Part shown: positions 23,599 to 34,947 of the stretch, piece by piece
Position numbering within the stretch: position 1 is the first letter of the stretch
Layout of the letters: the number at the start of each line of letters is the position of its first letter
Notes under the pieces: model-generated
What the model was told of the DNA's origin: nothing
The model's input: only the letters and a program-made list of their open reading frames with translations
Database searches by the model: none
Assembly (NCBI RefSeq): GCF_902459505.1
Contig: NC_047101.1
Location: 16,992,705 to 17,056,704 of the forward strand
From: Geotrypetes seraphini
Taxonomy: Eukaryota > Chordata > Amphibia > Gymnophiona > Dermophiidae
DNA: 64,000 bases
Direction of reading: 5' to 3'
Translations under genes and position numbers: made by a program

Positions 23599-23869
23599 CT
23601 CTAGTGGGTACTGGGTGTGTTTCTGGCTTGGGACAATCCTGCCAGAGTCCTTTTCTGTAAATCTCATGAAGCACCAAAACGTGTAAATCAGATTGGGCAA
23701 ATGTGGCACAAAACTAATCAATATCATCTTGAGTGGGATTTAGATACCACTGGCAGGGTTAAAAAATACCCTTTATGCTCTCAGTACCTTACAAGGACCA
23801 AGAAGAAGCTGACTTTGGTATGATGTAAGTATTATGAACAACATTGCTAGGCAAATTTGAGACTGAGAT

Positions 23870-24273
23870 CAGTGGCAGAGCGAGAGTAGGAAGTGCCCAG
23901 GGCGGTGGCACCCCTCCCCCCACCTTCCTCTCTGCCTTCCGCGCCGCCATGTCACACTCGTGCCCTCCCTTCCCAACCCCGTACCTTTTTAAATCTTCGC
24001 CAGTGTGAGCAGCAGCTCCGGCCTGGTGCTTGTGCTGGCTTTCCCTCTGATGTCACTTCCTGGCCCTGAAACCCGGAAGTGATTGCAGAGGGAGCCAGGC
24101 CAGTGCAAGCAGCAGGCTAGATTTGCACTGGCCAAGATTTTAAAGAGGTACAGGGGGGTGGGGAAGGGAGGGTGTGAGCATGGCGTGGGGGTGCAGAGAG
24201 GTGCTGGTGCCCCCACCAAGATGGCAGGTGCGGGTGCCCCCATCACCGTCAGCCCCCTCTTATTACTCCACTG
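23870..24273. mobile_element. Foldback hAT-type MITE, CAGTGGC family (404 bp)
   Basis: It is flanked by a perfect 8-bp repeat ACTGAGAT (23862-23869, 24274-24281). The GC-rich arms are inverse (GATGTCACTTCCTGG and CGGAAGTGATTGCAG near the centre). Relatives are at 33292-33628 and 37869-38223. Confidence 0.85.
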
Positions 24274-24321
24274 ACTGAGATTGTACCCAGGCCTGGTGCA
24301 AGGGTATTGGGCACCCTAGGT

Positions 24322-24475
24322 CAGGGCTTCTCCAGCCAGTCAGGTGTTCAAGATCTCCACAAGGCACATGCATAAGACAGATTTGCATACCAAGGAGGCA
24401 ATGCATGCAAATCTCTCTCATGCATATTCATTGTGGATATCCTAAACACCCAACTACCTGGGTTGCGAACAACCG
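24322..24475. mobile_element. Foldback hAT MITE, family C, eroded
   Basis: The core has CATGCATATTCATTGTGGAT and ATTTGCAT/ATGCAAAT. The ends are degenerate (CAGGGCTTCTC) and the target repeat is only approximate (CCCTAGGT / ACTAGGCA). Confidence 0.7.
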
Positions 24476-24852
24476 TACTAGGCAGAATTTAGACATGTGC
24501 CCCCACCCCTCAGATTTAAATCCCATAATCTCCTCACACTCCAGACACTATGCTTTTATTAAGCTTTGGAGGGGGTGTAAATTGAGTGCTACTTCCTCCC
24601 CCTTTGCATCCTCGACCTTCACCTGAGAAAATCTCAAGCAATGTAAACTTTCCATTCAGCTTCTCCTATGGATTTTCCTCCGCTTGTAGACTGGGTTGTT
24701 AAGTTATATATGTCTGCACATGTCCCATCTTGATTTAATGTTAGATTCTAATTCCAGAGAAGATAAAAAATTATTAGTAAATTATTTAAGACTTATATTT
24801 CAAATAGCCAGTGACTGTAGTTCTTGCTATTTAAAGGCTAATCTAGTGAAAC

Positions 24853-25450
24853 ATGTTTCAAGTTTATTAAATTTTACTATACCGACTAACAACAAGTATC
24901 TAGCCGGTTTACAAGTTAAAATAAGATAAAAAATAAAATTAATACAATATATAAAATAATTAAGAAAAAGAAAAGAAAAGGGGATTGTGAACATTTAGAC
25001 TTTAACTGGACATACTGGAAAGTGATGGTAGGGAAAAGAAATGGAAGGGAAAAAATACATAGTTCAGCTTAAAAAAAAAAAAAAAAAATTGTATTGGGGA
25101 GGATGAAACATAAGGAATGGGATCGCTTCCTAAAAGCGGTTGAGGTATTGAAGAATAAATTATATTAGGGAGCAGGAAAACGCGTCTTGGAATAAGAAAG
25201 TTTTTAATTTAGCCTTAAATTTGTCAATTGATGTCTCGTGACGAATGTGGGATGGCAATGAGTTCCATAGGGTAGGAGCGACAATGGAAAAGTTAGCCTT
25301 TCTCGTATAGAAGAAATCTTTGATTGTGGGGACAGATAGCAGGTTTTGATCGGCTGATCTGAGGGTCCGTGATGAGAAGTAGGGGATTAGAAGTTTATCT
25401 AGAAAAGAAGGTTGGCGGGAGAATCTGATTTTGAAGACTTGCATAATTGT
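24853..25450 (-). mobile_element. L2-type LINE 3' end with coding remnant
   Basis: Minus-strand open frame with IKDFFYTRKANFSIVAPTLW and NSLPSHIRHETSIDKFKAKL then KTFLF, the conserved C-terminus of L2-clade ORF2. The 3' tail reads CCGGCTAGATACTTGTTG ... TATAGTAAAA. It is 5'-truncated; this part of the frame is still open. Confidence 0.85.
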
Positions 25451-25689
25451 TTTATATGTGATACGATGGGTTTATATGATGCATACAATAAATTGCAGAG
25501 CATTAATATATAGTGATATTCTTGTCCGAGAGTCACTCTGAATGGCCTTGTGAACATCTCTCCCGTTTCTGCATGCAGACCCTTATAACATCCACACTTC
25601 CTCTACACATACTGCATGTAACCAGCCTCCTCACCAAACTTTTCTTTAGAAGATTCAAAACTATGCAAATGAGAAAAAGCAGCAAGCAG

Positions 25690-26010
25690 AAGGTGCCACT
25701 TTAGCAATTAAGTGGTTCTTTAATATGTACCTCAATTACTTTTCATTCGGTGATAAGACGAAAAAGAAAGAAAAAGCTTTTCATGACAGCTCCCTCAGAC
25801 ATCTGGGAACCTCAAAACAGCTGGCTACCTAATGAATATGCATCTGCTTAAGAGGCTGTAGTTCATTAATAAACCAATAGCTGCAAAGCAGGAGAGAGTC
25901 TTTGTCAGCTCCCAAAGAGACAAAGCAATGTGCTGTGAAGTGTCACTGTCGCATTCAATTGAGTTTGTGAGGATAACAATCAAATGGAAGCCTCTCTGTG
26001 CCTGCTCTAG
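25690..26010. promoter_or_regulatory. Repeat-free island, candidate conserved non-coding element
   Basis: It carries ATGAATATGCAT (POU-like), CAGCTG E-boxes and ATTAATAAACC, without any recognised repeat. Function is inferred only from motif density and lack of repeats. Confidence 0.3.
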
Positions 26011-26498
26011 ACGTTCACTTCAGCCAGCTCGAGAACCGTTGAGCATAAAAGGATGTGGGGGACTGGCTTGCGCTGCTGCCACCACCTTCCTTGCTCTTGG
26101 TGGCATGTTTATTGTCCTTGCAGTGCCTCTTTGGTATGACATATATGTTGAAAAGTAGCGGAGATAGTAAGGCACCCTATGGCACTCCATAGTTAAGTGG
26201 TTTGGGTTCAAATGTTGACTGGCCTAGTCTTTATTTGAGATTGGAGCTGGTATGGTTATTTTGTGGGTGTTAGGTACTAGGTCTCCATATCTGCCTTGGC
26301 CCGTGATGACTGGTATGTGGATTGGCATCATTTCAGTGAAGAGTGCAGTTAAGAGCAAGGACCGAGGGTGTAAGTTTGTATGGGTGTGCAGGGGAAGTGT
26401 GGGCAGGGTTGCTGGCTTGGTCCTACTTGGGAAGACTGTAGTGTAGATTCCGGCTTGTTGTGTCCAAAAGGCCTTTTGGCGGGGACTGCCTGCATGAC

Positions 26499-26895
26499 AG
26501 CCCTTTAAAAGGGCTGGACAGGAGGCAGTGGAGTTCTAGTCGAGAAGGGGGCAGGGCTTCCCTCCAAAGAAAGAACAATGGTGTCCCGGTGCAGTGAGGG
26601 GGATGACTTGGCCTCCATTCCCCTCACTGTGTTGATGGATCTGGCTGCATACAGTCTTGGTTAACCCTTTAAAAGGGCTCAAGAGGAGACGGTGGAGCTC
26701 TGGTCGAGAAATGGATGGGGCTTCCTGCCCAAGAAATAATGGTGTCCCGGTACAATGTGGGGGATGACTTGGCCTCCCTTCCCCTCACTGTGCTGCTGGA
26801 TCTGGCTGCACACGGTTTAAAAGGGCTGAAGAGGAGGTGGTGGAGCTCTGGTTGAGAAAGGTGGGGGCTTCTTACCAAAGAAAGAACAATGGAAC
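26499..26895 (+). repeat. Tandem repeat, about 2.5 units of 150-170 bp
   Basis: Units start at TTTAAAAGGGCT (about 26502, 26671, 26816). Each continues through GTGGAGCTCTGGTCGAGAAA ... GGTGTCCCGGTACAATG and GATGACTTGGCCTCC. It directly precedes the CR1 LINE at 26895. Confidence 0.8.
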
Positions 26896-28292
26896 AATGG
26901 AAGTCGCTCAGAGGAAGGAAAGGTGAGTAGTGGAATCCATCAGGGTTTGGTGCTGGGGCTGATCCTGTTCAATATGTTTGTGAGTGACATTGCTAAAGAG
27001 TTAGAAGGAAAAGTGTGTCTTTTTGCAGATGATACCAAGATTTGTAACAGAGTAGACACTGAAGAGGGAGTGGAAAATATGAAAAAGGATCTGCAAAAGT
27101 TAGAGGAATTGTCTAATGCCTGGCAACTAAAATTCAATGCAAAGAAATGCAGAGTAATACATTTGGGGATTAATAATCGGAAGGAACCATATATGCTGGG
27201 AGGTGAGAAGCTGATATGCATGGACCGGGGAGAGGGACCTTGGGGTGATAGTGTCTGAAGATCTAAAGGCGAAAAAACAGTGTGACAAGGCAGTGGCTGC
27301 TGCCAGAAGGATGCTGGGCTCTATAAAGAGAGGTGTAGCCAGTAGAAGGAAGAAGGTGTTGATGTCCCTGTACAGGTCATCGGTGAGGCCCCACTTGGAG
27401 TATTGTGTTCAGTTTTGGAGACCGTATCTGGCGAAGGACGTAAGAAGACTTGAAGCGGTCCAGAGGAGGTCAATGAAAATGATAGGAGACTGGAAGCCCT
27501 GAATATGTATACCCTAGAGCAGGGCTGCCCAAGTCTGGTCCTTGAGATCTACTGACAGGTCAGGTTTTCAGGATATCCACAATGAATATGCATGAGAGAG
27601 ATTTGCCTGCACTGCCTTCTTGCTATGTAAATCTTTCTCATGCATGTTCATTGTAGATATCCTGAAAACCTGGCCTGCCAGTAGATCTCGAGGACTGGAC
27701 TTGGGCAGCCCTGCCCTAGAGCAAAGGAGGGACAGGGGAGATATGATTCAGACGTTCAAATACTTGAAGGGTATTAACGTAGAACAAAATCTTTTCCAGA
27801 GAAAGGAAAATGGTAAAACCAGAGGACATAATTTGAGGTTGAGGGGTGGTAGATTCAGGGGCAATGTTAGGAAATTCTACTTTACGGAGAGGGTGGTGGA
27901 TGCCTGGAATGCGCTCCCGAGAGAGGTGGTGGAGAGTAAAACTGTGACTGAGTTCAAAGAAGCGTGGGATGAACACAGAAGATTTAGAATCAGAAAATAA
28001 TATTAAATATTGAACTAGGCCAGTACTGGGCAGACTTGCATGGTCTGTGTCTGTATATGGCCGTTTGGGTGAGGATGGGCTGGAGAGGGCTTCAATGGCT
28101 GGGAAGGTGTAGATGGGCTGGAGTAAGTCTTAACAGAGATTTCAACAGTTGGAACCCAAGCACAGTACAGGGTAAAGCTTTGGATTCTTGGCCAGAAATA
28201 GCTAAGAAGAAAAAAATTTTAATTGAATCAGGTTGGGCAGACTGGATGGACCATTCGGGTCTTTATCTGCTGTCATCTACTATGTTACTATG
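26895..28292 (+). mobile_element. CR1-type LINE, RT palm to 3' end, longest copy
   Basis: It encodes the reverse-transcriptase core GLILFNMFVSDIAKELEG and FADDTK, then [32 protein letters not shown] and FTERVVDAWNALPREVV, followed by the 3' UTR that ends ATCTACTATGTTACTAT. A foldback MITE (27520-27713) is inserted within the coding part. The element is 5'-truncated and interrupted, so inactive. Confidence 0.88.
27520..27713. mobile_element. Foldback hAT MITE, family B, nested in CR1
   Basis: Ends CAGGGCTGCCCAAGTCTGG and TGGGCAGCCCTG; perfect 8-bp repeat CCCTAGAG at 27512-27519 and 27714-27721. The 194-bp palindrome carries the shared core. Confidence 0.92.
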
Positions 28293-28586
28293 TAATGGTG
28301 TCCCGTTGCAAATTAAATTTCTATTACTTGAAATCCATTTCTATTTTACAACTTAGAGGCGATTATATATACACATATGATTTCTCTCAAATGGACCCAC
28401 AAGTATCCTACCCGCTACCTACAATGTGCTTATCAGCAAGCTTTTGCTTATGTTTGATCTCCGCTATGGAATTAATTACATCGAGTTGCTTATTTAGCTC
28501 CTATTTCAGGTAGTTGGTTTCTTTCTTGTTGAGAAGGTAGGGTGTGAAGGCTTTTTGTATTTTTATGAGTTTATTACAAGTTAGGT

Positions 28587-28755
28587 GTGGCTCACTGGTA
28601 GAGCTGCTGCCTCTGCACTCAGAGGTTGTGAGATCAATTCCCGGTGCTGCTCCTTATGACCCTGGACAAGTCACTTAATCCTCCAGTGCCCACTGCTTTG
28701 AATGCCAGCTTTGAAATGCCAAAGGCACTATACAAGTTCCCATTCCCTTTTATAT
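28587..28755 (+). mobile_element. tRNA-derived SINE, second family
   Basis: Head GTGTGGCTCACTGGTAGAGC (good A-box), B-box-like GAGATCAATTCCC, and core TGACCCTGGACAAGTCACTT. It matches the copy at 10212. Confidence 0.75.
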
Positions 28756-28899
28756 TATGACATCACATTAAGGTATGCAGTCAAATGAAAGACAGGAAAA
28801 TGAGAGTATATTAAACAAAAGAAAAAGCATATTGCAATCAGGGCAACAAATTCAAAATAGCTGGGGTGAGATAATGAAAGGGCTGGAGGTTTGGTGCTC

Positions 28900-29430
28900 T
28901 TAATATGAATTAATTAGCTGGAAACATAGGCTCTTATCCATTCATCCCCCCAACCTTTGCACTGTAGTGTATGTTAGGAAAACTGGGAATGCTGCCGACA
29001 TTGCACTATGTGCACCCCTCCTGTAACCGCTTTATTAATTGTAGGGTCACTAATAACCTTCTTAAGATAAAGGCAAGACTCACTCTAGATTCTGTGCCAC
29101 TCAGCTGATATTCACAGAGCACCTGCCGTCGGCGCAGCTTCACCGAGTGACCTAATTACTTAATAAAGTAATTGAATATTAAAAAGGATGTTGCAAGTGA
29201 TTAAAATTTAAGGGCCTTCAGAACATTTATTAAAGCCATAAATCATACATCACTGTTTTCATTTGCATAGCTACAGAATTACTAATGGGCCTGAGCGCAT
29301 ATGCCATTCAGTAATTAGTCATTGTATTAAACGTTGGAGGGGGGATTTAAATCTCCGACTCGATGTAGGTATTTATTAAATATGAGAAATTTGCAGAATA
29401 ATCAATTTCTTTCTTCTTTCTTAATTAACA
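28900..29430. promoter_or_regulatory. Repeat-free, homeodomain-site-rich island; candidate enhancer
   Basis: It contains CCTAATTACTTAATAAAGTAATTG, CATTTGCATAG (octamer) and TTCAGTAATTAGTCATTG within 200 bp, in unique sequence surrounded by repeats. Dense TAATTA-type sites are typical of ancient developmental enhancers. In mammals the neighbour beyond CLINT1 is EBF1, which has such elements. Conservation was not tested. Confidence 0.4.
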
Positions 29431-29449
29431 AAAGTGCTTTATTTGGGGG

Positions 29450-30120
29450 GCTTTGGCTGGCTGTAGTGGCAATTTGTTCTGGAGATTCTGCAGCTGTGTA
29501 GCATCCTATGAATTTCCTATAGGTATGGGAAGTGAGGATGGTGGGCAAAGGGAGAAGGAGCAGAGGGCCTCTCAGCCTCTTCTAAATCTGAAACTTCCAT
29601 ATTATCATCAATTCAATTTACCCAGCTCCTCTCTTTCTGTAGAAACATATCAAATAACCCAACATCAGCGGCGGTAGAATCTGAATTCAGGGCTCAAAAC
29701 ATCAGCCCTAATGCCAACCCCTAAAAGTAAGATTTTATATTCTAATTCCCATTTATTTTTATTTATACCACTCACACCAAAGGATAGGCCCAGCTTCTCT
29801 CACTGGCTAAAGGCAGATAAGTCTGAAATAATTTGTTCTTTTTCCATCAGTACAAGGTGCATTGGAATGACTGATGCCTTCCTCCCAAATCGGGCTTAAG
29901 TCCATAGCCACTTCTGCTTACCATCAAATCATGGTTGATATAAAGTAGCATGTAGAGAAGAGGGTAAGCTAAACATTAAAACATAGCCCCCTCTTCCAAA
30001 CTGCCAGGTTTTACCCATATCACATTCACAGTGTCTTATTTTGCTCCCAAACAGGGAACAAGATGGGTCCTTCCTCTGCTTTGGAAATTTGTGCATCAAT
30101 TCACAACTGTTTCTATTATT
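29450..30120. other. Intergenic DNA without identified genes
   Basis: Only short open frames are present; nothing recognised. Confidence 0.3.
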
Positions 30121-30215
30121 AGCATGGAATGTTGCTACGCCTTGGGTTTTGGCCAGGTACTAGGGACCTAGATTGGCCACCGTAAGAACAGGTTCTGTTG
30201 AGGGATCAAGATGGG
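30121..30215 (+). mobile_element. CR1-type LINE 3' fragment
   Basis: GCATGGAATGTTGCTACGCC and GGCCAGGTACTAGGGACCTA match the 3' end of the CR1 copy at 39820-40535. Confidence 0.75.
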
Positions 30216-30443
30216 GATTTTCAGAAACTGTTAAATTATTGAGAACAGTAATGGATTTTTAATTTGAATGCCTCTGTTGGAAACAAGAACTTGAACTTAA
30301 TTCCAGATTAAACTAATTGGAACTCTTTTTGGTCTCTATCGGTTCCTCCCACCATGTCAGCCTCAATTTGTCAATCAACCTTTTCTATTCTGCAGAGGGC
30401 TTATAGGATCCCTAATAAAATTGCTAAATTTAAATATCCACGG

Positions 30444-30530
30444 CCTCTTTTACAAAGCCACATAGCAACAGCCCCGAAGCCTTTAAATCTCTATGGGGTT
30501 CGGGGTGCTAACGTGGCTTTGTAAAAGAGG
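30444..30530. mobile_element. Short TIR MITE, TTTTACAAAG family
   Basis: Ends CCTCTTTTACAAAGCCAC and GTGGCTTTGTAAAAGAGG are an exact inverted repeat. The 87-bp element lies within the L1 remnant. Confidence 0.75.
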
Positions 30531-30766
30531 GTGTCAGTTTCTTCAGGTTGATGTTGGTCTTGCCATATGCAGTCTGGAACTCTTATATACCTCCTTTATA
30601 AATGTTCCAAGGTACAAGTATTCTGGACCAATATTTGGTCCAGAATATTCTCTATAACTCATTTAAATAACCATCTTCCCATCTCGTACAAATCCATCAT
30701 TCTGCACTTCTCAAATCCAGATATCTTGATCCCCATCAACATATATCAAAATATTCGACACCATCC

Positions 30767-30895
30767 CCCTCTTTTACAAAGGTGCGCCAATGCGTGCATG
30801 CTATCCTATGGACGTGTTAGCGGTTAGCCCACGTGTTGATTCAGCACGTGCTAAATCCGCGCTACAATGCTTAGCGTGCCTTTTGTAAAAGAGGG
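30767..30895. mobile_element. Short TIR MITE, TTTTACAAAG family
   Basis: Ends CCCTCTTTTACAAAGGTGCG and CGTGCCTTTTGTAAAAGAGGG. The interior is palindromic with CACGTG-type sites (GCCCACGTGTT, AGCACGTGCT). Confidence 0.75.
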
Positions 30896-31374
30896 CCTAG
30901 GATTGCTTTAGCTTATCCACCACATCGCCATCAATTGAAAAGATAATTCTAAACTCAACTTTCTTGAATGGTGGAATCATTTGAGTATAATTAGAAAATA
31001 TGAGGAAATAGCCATTAAACAAAATAATATTGCTAACTTTACTGAGAAATGCCCCCCCCCCTCCCTCCCCCGGGATGGTTTTTGTAAAAATTCAAATAAG
31101 AATCTCTCCTAACTCCCTCACATCTGAAATGGATATTTGCAGCTTATGCGAAATTTATTTTATTCTGTTTATTTTATTCTAGGTTGTTAATTTTTATAAT
31201 AGACTTAGTCCTTATTAAGTTGTAATAATGTGTGTATTTATTGTTAATATTGTATTGTATGTATTGGAAGTGTATATTTGAAAATAATAAATATATTTTA
31301 AAAAAAGGAATAGGAAATTGGGCTAGATAGTCCTTGCTCCGAGCTAGTAGGGGAACTCTTACAACCTGGAACAG

Positions 31375-31773
31375 CACAACTCTGGAACACCACCCGAGAG
31401 AGGTGGTGGAGAGTAAAACTGTGACTGAGTTCAAAGAAGCGTGGGATGAACACAGAAGATTTAGAATTGGAAAATAAGATTAAATATTGAACTAGGCCAG
31501 TTACTGGGCAGACTTGTACGGTCTGTGTCTGTGTATGGCCGTTTGGAGGAGGATGGGCAGGGGAGGGCTTCAATGGCTGGGAGGGTGTAGATGGGCTGGA
31601 GTAAGTCTTAACAGAGATTTCGGCAGTTGGAACCCAAGCACAGTACCGGGTAAAGCTTTGGATTCTCGCCCAGAAATAGCTAAGAAGAAAAAAAATAATA
31701 ATTTAAATTGAATCAGGTTGGGCAGACTGGATGGACCATTCGGGTCTTTATCTGCCGTCATCTACTATGTTAC
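31375..31773 (+). mobile_element. CR1-type LINE 3' end
   Basis: It is nearly identical to 27910-28292 (GAGAGGTGGTGGAGAGTAAA onward) and ends at ATCTACTATGTTACTAT. It lies directly after the L1 tail. Confidence 0.85.
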
Positions 31774-31984
31774 TATATTAGGAAGGAGCACATCTTGGTC
31801 TCGGAATCCATTCCAGTGAAATGGATGGCATCCTTTCCTTGATGGCTCTTAATTTCAAACACCCACATCTGCCACTCCCCAATCTTATAAAAACTACTAA
31901 TGGGCTGATACCTTTACCATTCTCCAACACCCCCCCCCCCAAATCATTCCACATCAGTAAATATCTAAAGGGATGATGCTTAGA

Positions 31985-32380
31985 ACCTAATGCCAGCATT
32001 AGAGCTAATTAAGGCGTTATCTGTGCAGAATGTGTGTGCCAGAGTTGACTGTAAATTGTATTTAAATGTAGTCAAACAGATATTATTGAGGTCATCTGCC
32101 GTGCTCTCCCAAAGCTCAGGGAGCAGTGTACAATCACACACCCTGCTCTTACTGCTGGAAACCCAACACCAGTTCAGAGCTGGCACTGGAGGGTTGGAAG
32201 AGAGGCTTTCTTGGGAGTTTCTGTTTAAAATCTGCCAGTTTTGCTTTGAAAGTAGAAGGAAGCCTGTGATAACCATGGCAGGGAAACAAACATGTGCGAG
32301 ACTAAGCAAACTTGAAAGTAAAAGCACACGTTGGTGCTTGTTTTCTGTGCTTAAAAATAAGCCTTTTGAGTGAAAAAATT
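31985..32380. promoter_or_regulatory. Repeat-free island, candidate conserved non-coding element
   Basis: The block is unique-looking, with CTAATTAAGG and balanced composition, and open in several frames on both strands (127 and 115 codons). No protein family is recognised, so I favour constrained non-coding DNA or chance over a gene. Confidence 0.3.
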
Positions 32381-32529
32381 TTGGGGGGAAAGCTGATCTT
32401 TAAAGAAACAGAATAGTGCCGATGTGTGCTTCACTTCACATGCGCACAAGAACTGCGTTTACCACGAAATTCTTGCGCATAGGTAGCAGGTGCATTCCTC
32501 CCTCTTGCTTTCAGTCTCACAGTTGTTAT

Positions 32530-32700
32530 ATAGGGTGGGCCAAAAGTAGGTAAGCACTATTTATTCATTATTTCTTTTGATTGTGCAGGTATTGAATAGG
32601 TATAATATGATAATCAAGTAAAAGCAAAATCATATTCTGTTACAAAATCTTCAAATTGTTATTTGTGACATTTGTAAAAATAAAAAGAAATAATGAATAA
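32530..32700. mobile_element. Mariner-like TIR remnant
   Basis: TATAGGGTGGGCCAAAAGTA is a common mariner-type end. CACTATTTATTCATTATTTC is inverted at about 32680-32705 (GAAATAATGAATAAGTAC). The right terminus is lost. Confidence 0.5.
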
Positions 32701-33127
32701 GTACTGTATACTGCTATTTATTATTTATAAAGCACTACCCGACCCATGCAGCGCCGTACAATAAACATGCAAGAGATGGTCCCTGCTTGAAAGAGCTTAC
32801 ATCTATTTAAGACAGACATAGGCTTATACATGTTATTTAGGTGATTAAATATAAGCAATTAGAGGAAGGGGAGTAAAAAGGGAACAGCAACAGATAGGGG
32901 TGGGAGGATAGGGCATAAATGCAGTTTCAAAAAAGTGGGGTTTTAGCCTGGATTTGAGCACCACACGGATGGGACTTGATGCACTTAGGCAGGATGTTCC
33001 AGGCATAAGGTGCAGCAAGGAAAAAGGGATGGAGTCCAGTGTTGGCAGCAGAGGAGAAGGGCATGGGCAAGACAGGTTTGCCTGATGAATGGAGCTTCTG
33101 GGGTGGAGTATAGGGAGAGATACTAAG

Positions 33128-33272
33128 GGCTCCTTTTACAAAGGTGCGCTGGTGTTTTTAGCGCATGCACTGGATTAGCACGAGCTAAATGAAAAGCTAC
33201 CGCCTGCTTAAAAGGATGCGGTAGCGGCTAGCATGCGCTATTCCGCTTGTTACACCTTTGTAAAAGGAGCTG
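33128..33272. mobile_element. Short TIR MITE, TTTTACAAAG family
   Basis: Ends GGCTCCTTTTACAAAGGTGC and ACCTTTGTAAAAGGAGCTGC. The interior has inverse GCTACCGC / GCGGTAGC. Confidence 0.72.
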
Positions 33273-33291
33273 CAGAATGAATACTCTTGTA

Positions 33292-33628
33292 AAGTGGCCT
33301 AGTGAGGGTGAGCAGCAGCTGAGGCGGTGGCGCCTTTTCCCCGCACCTTTTCAACTTCGGCGCGAGCCACCACTAACTGACTGCCCGTGTCAGCTTCCGT
33401 GCTCCATCTGATGTCACTTCCTAAGTGCGGGTCCCGGCAGTGATGTCACAGAGAGCGCTGAAGCTGATGCGGGCAGCCAGTTGATGGCTGCTCATGCCGA
33501 AACTAAAAAGGTATGGGAAATGGGTGTGCACGCGCGGCAGTGGGAGGGATGAGTGGTGCTGGCACCACGAGCAAGATGGCACCCGGAGTGGACTGCCCAC
33601 CTCCCCTCCCCCCCCTCACTACACCACG
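33292..33628. mobile_element. Foldback hAT-type MITE, CAGTGGC family
   Basis: Ends AAGTGGCCTAGTGAGGGTGA and CCCCTCACTACACCAC. Near its centre, GATGTCACTTCC is inverse to GTGATGTCACAGAGAG-like sequence. The flanks CTCTTGTA / GTACTTGTA suggest a duplicated target. Confidence 0.72.
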
Positions 33629-33804
33629 TACTTGTAGGTTAGTAAAAGGAGTTTGAACCGTATACCTACTTTGGGCCCATCCTAGCACTGGAGGGCTATT
33701 TTTCTGGGCTATAGCGCTGGAGCTTTGAGCTTCAGGGCCCATGAGTTTCCAAGGACAGATGTGGATGAAATCAGAGCTGCACTTACCGAACCTAAGTCCA
33801 GGAG

Positions 33805-34032
33805 CGTGTGGTGCAGTGGTTAAAGCTACAGCCTCGCACCCTGAGGATGTGGGTTCAAACCCACGCTGCTCCTTGTGACCCTAGGAAAGTCATTTAATTC
33901 CCCCAGGTACATTAGAAAGATTGTGAGCCCACCAGGACAGAGAAAAATGTTTGAGTACCCAAATAAATTCATGTAAACCGTTCTGAGCTCCTTTGGGAGA
34001 ACGGTACATAAAATTGAATGAATGAATAAATG
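33805..34032 (+). mobile_element. tRNA-derived MIR-like SINE, near full length
   Basis: Head GCGTGTGGTGCAGTGGTTAA, B box GGTTCAAACCC, L2-like tail GTAAACCGTTCTGAGCTCC and a terminal AATGAATGAATAAATG. Confidence 0.87.
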
Positions 34033-34947
34033 AAAAACAGAGGGCATCCCCACTGCCCTGTTGAGTCAGTCTGCAAGTACACAAACCTGAATGGGAAGGG
34101 TATGCCAAAATCAATCTTTGTCAAATACATCAATTTTTCAACAACTGCCCTTTACCGAATGCCAGTCCTCAATTTTATTCATCTAATTTGAAGATAAGTT
34201 CAAATGAATGTTCCCTAGAAATAATGTATAGAGGCGAGTATTTGCTTTTTTAATCCAGAGGATGTTGTGGGGTATTTGAATAAACACATCTATGTTAAAT
34301 ACCTTCCCAGTCATCCTGATTGCTCTGCAAACTACTGCCATCTAGTGGTAATAAACAAGAGTGTAAATTGTATCACTAAGACAGTGGAAAAGCTGCACTT
34401 CAACTAGATCAATCAAAATGAAAAACCCAGTGGAAGAACACCTCAAAATCAAATACTTTAATAGTTCTTCAAGGGAGCACTGAGAGAGACACAGAATCCA
34501 CTCACACAATTATATCACTAGAAATAATAATTTAGTGATTCGGAAGTCCTCAGTGCAAGTTGTGTAAGTCAAAAAAATGCACAGCGTTCAATACTTATCT
34601 CATGCAAGAGCACAAGGCTCAATACAGTACACCAAGCAGGTCTTTTGAAAAATGGCAGTTCAAGTTTCCTGCCCTTCAGACGCTGCCCAGCTCAGCGTGC
34701 AAGTTTTGCTGTGCTGAAAATTCTACTTTAAAACCGAGAGTTATTGTTCAAGCAGAGGTTCCTGACAAAGGGGTGGTCCCGAAACCGAGCTCAGTAGAAC
34801 CACTTCTGGCAACATTTTCCAGCACAAGATACTTTTTTCATTTTTGTACTCTTAACGTGTTGTACAGTGTTGTAGCACTTTTGAGATTGGTCTCCACTCA
34901 TTCCATTATTGTTTATATTATTATTTGCGTGGGTTTACACTCTACAC

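Larger units (their letters stand above)
30320..31306 (+). mobile_element. L1-clade LINE 3' end, with two nested MITEs
   Basis: It encodes LIYLLYKCSKVQVFWTNIWS (the C-terminal K-VQ-FW motif of L1 ORF2) and further NFLEWWNHLSIIRKYEEIA. It ends in an AT-rich 3' UTR and A-run at about 31306. It is interrupted by MITEs at 30444-30530 and 30767-30895 and is 5'-truncated. Confidence 0.75.
32705..33700 (-). mobile_element. L2-type LINE 3' region, invaded by two MITEs
   Basis: The sequence GCAGCGCCGTACAATAAACA ... GAGCTTACATC and GTTCCAGGCATAAGGTGCAG resembles the 3' region at 17400-18030 in minus orientation. Breaks at 33128-33272 and 33292-33628 are MITEs. Confidence 0.6.
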
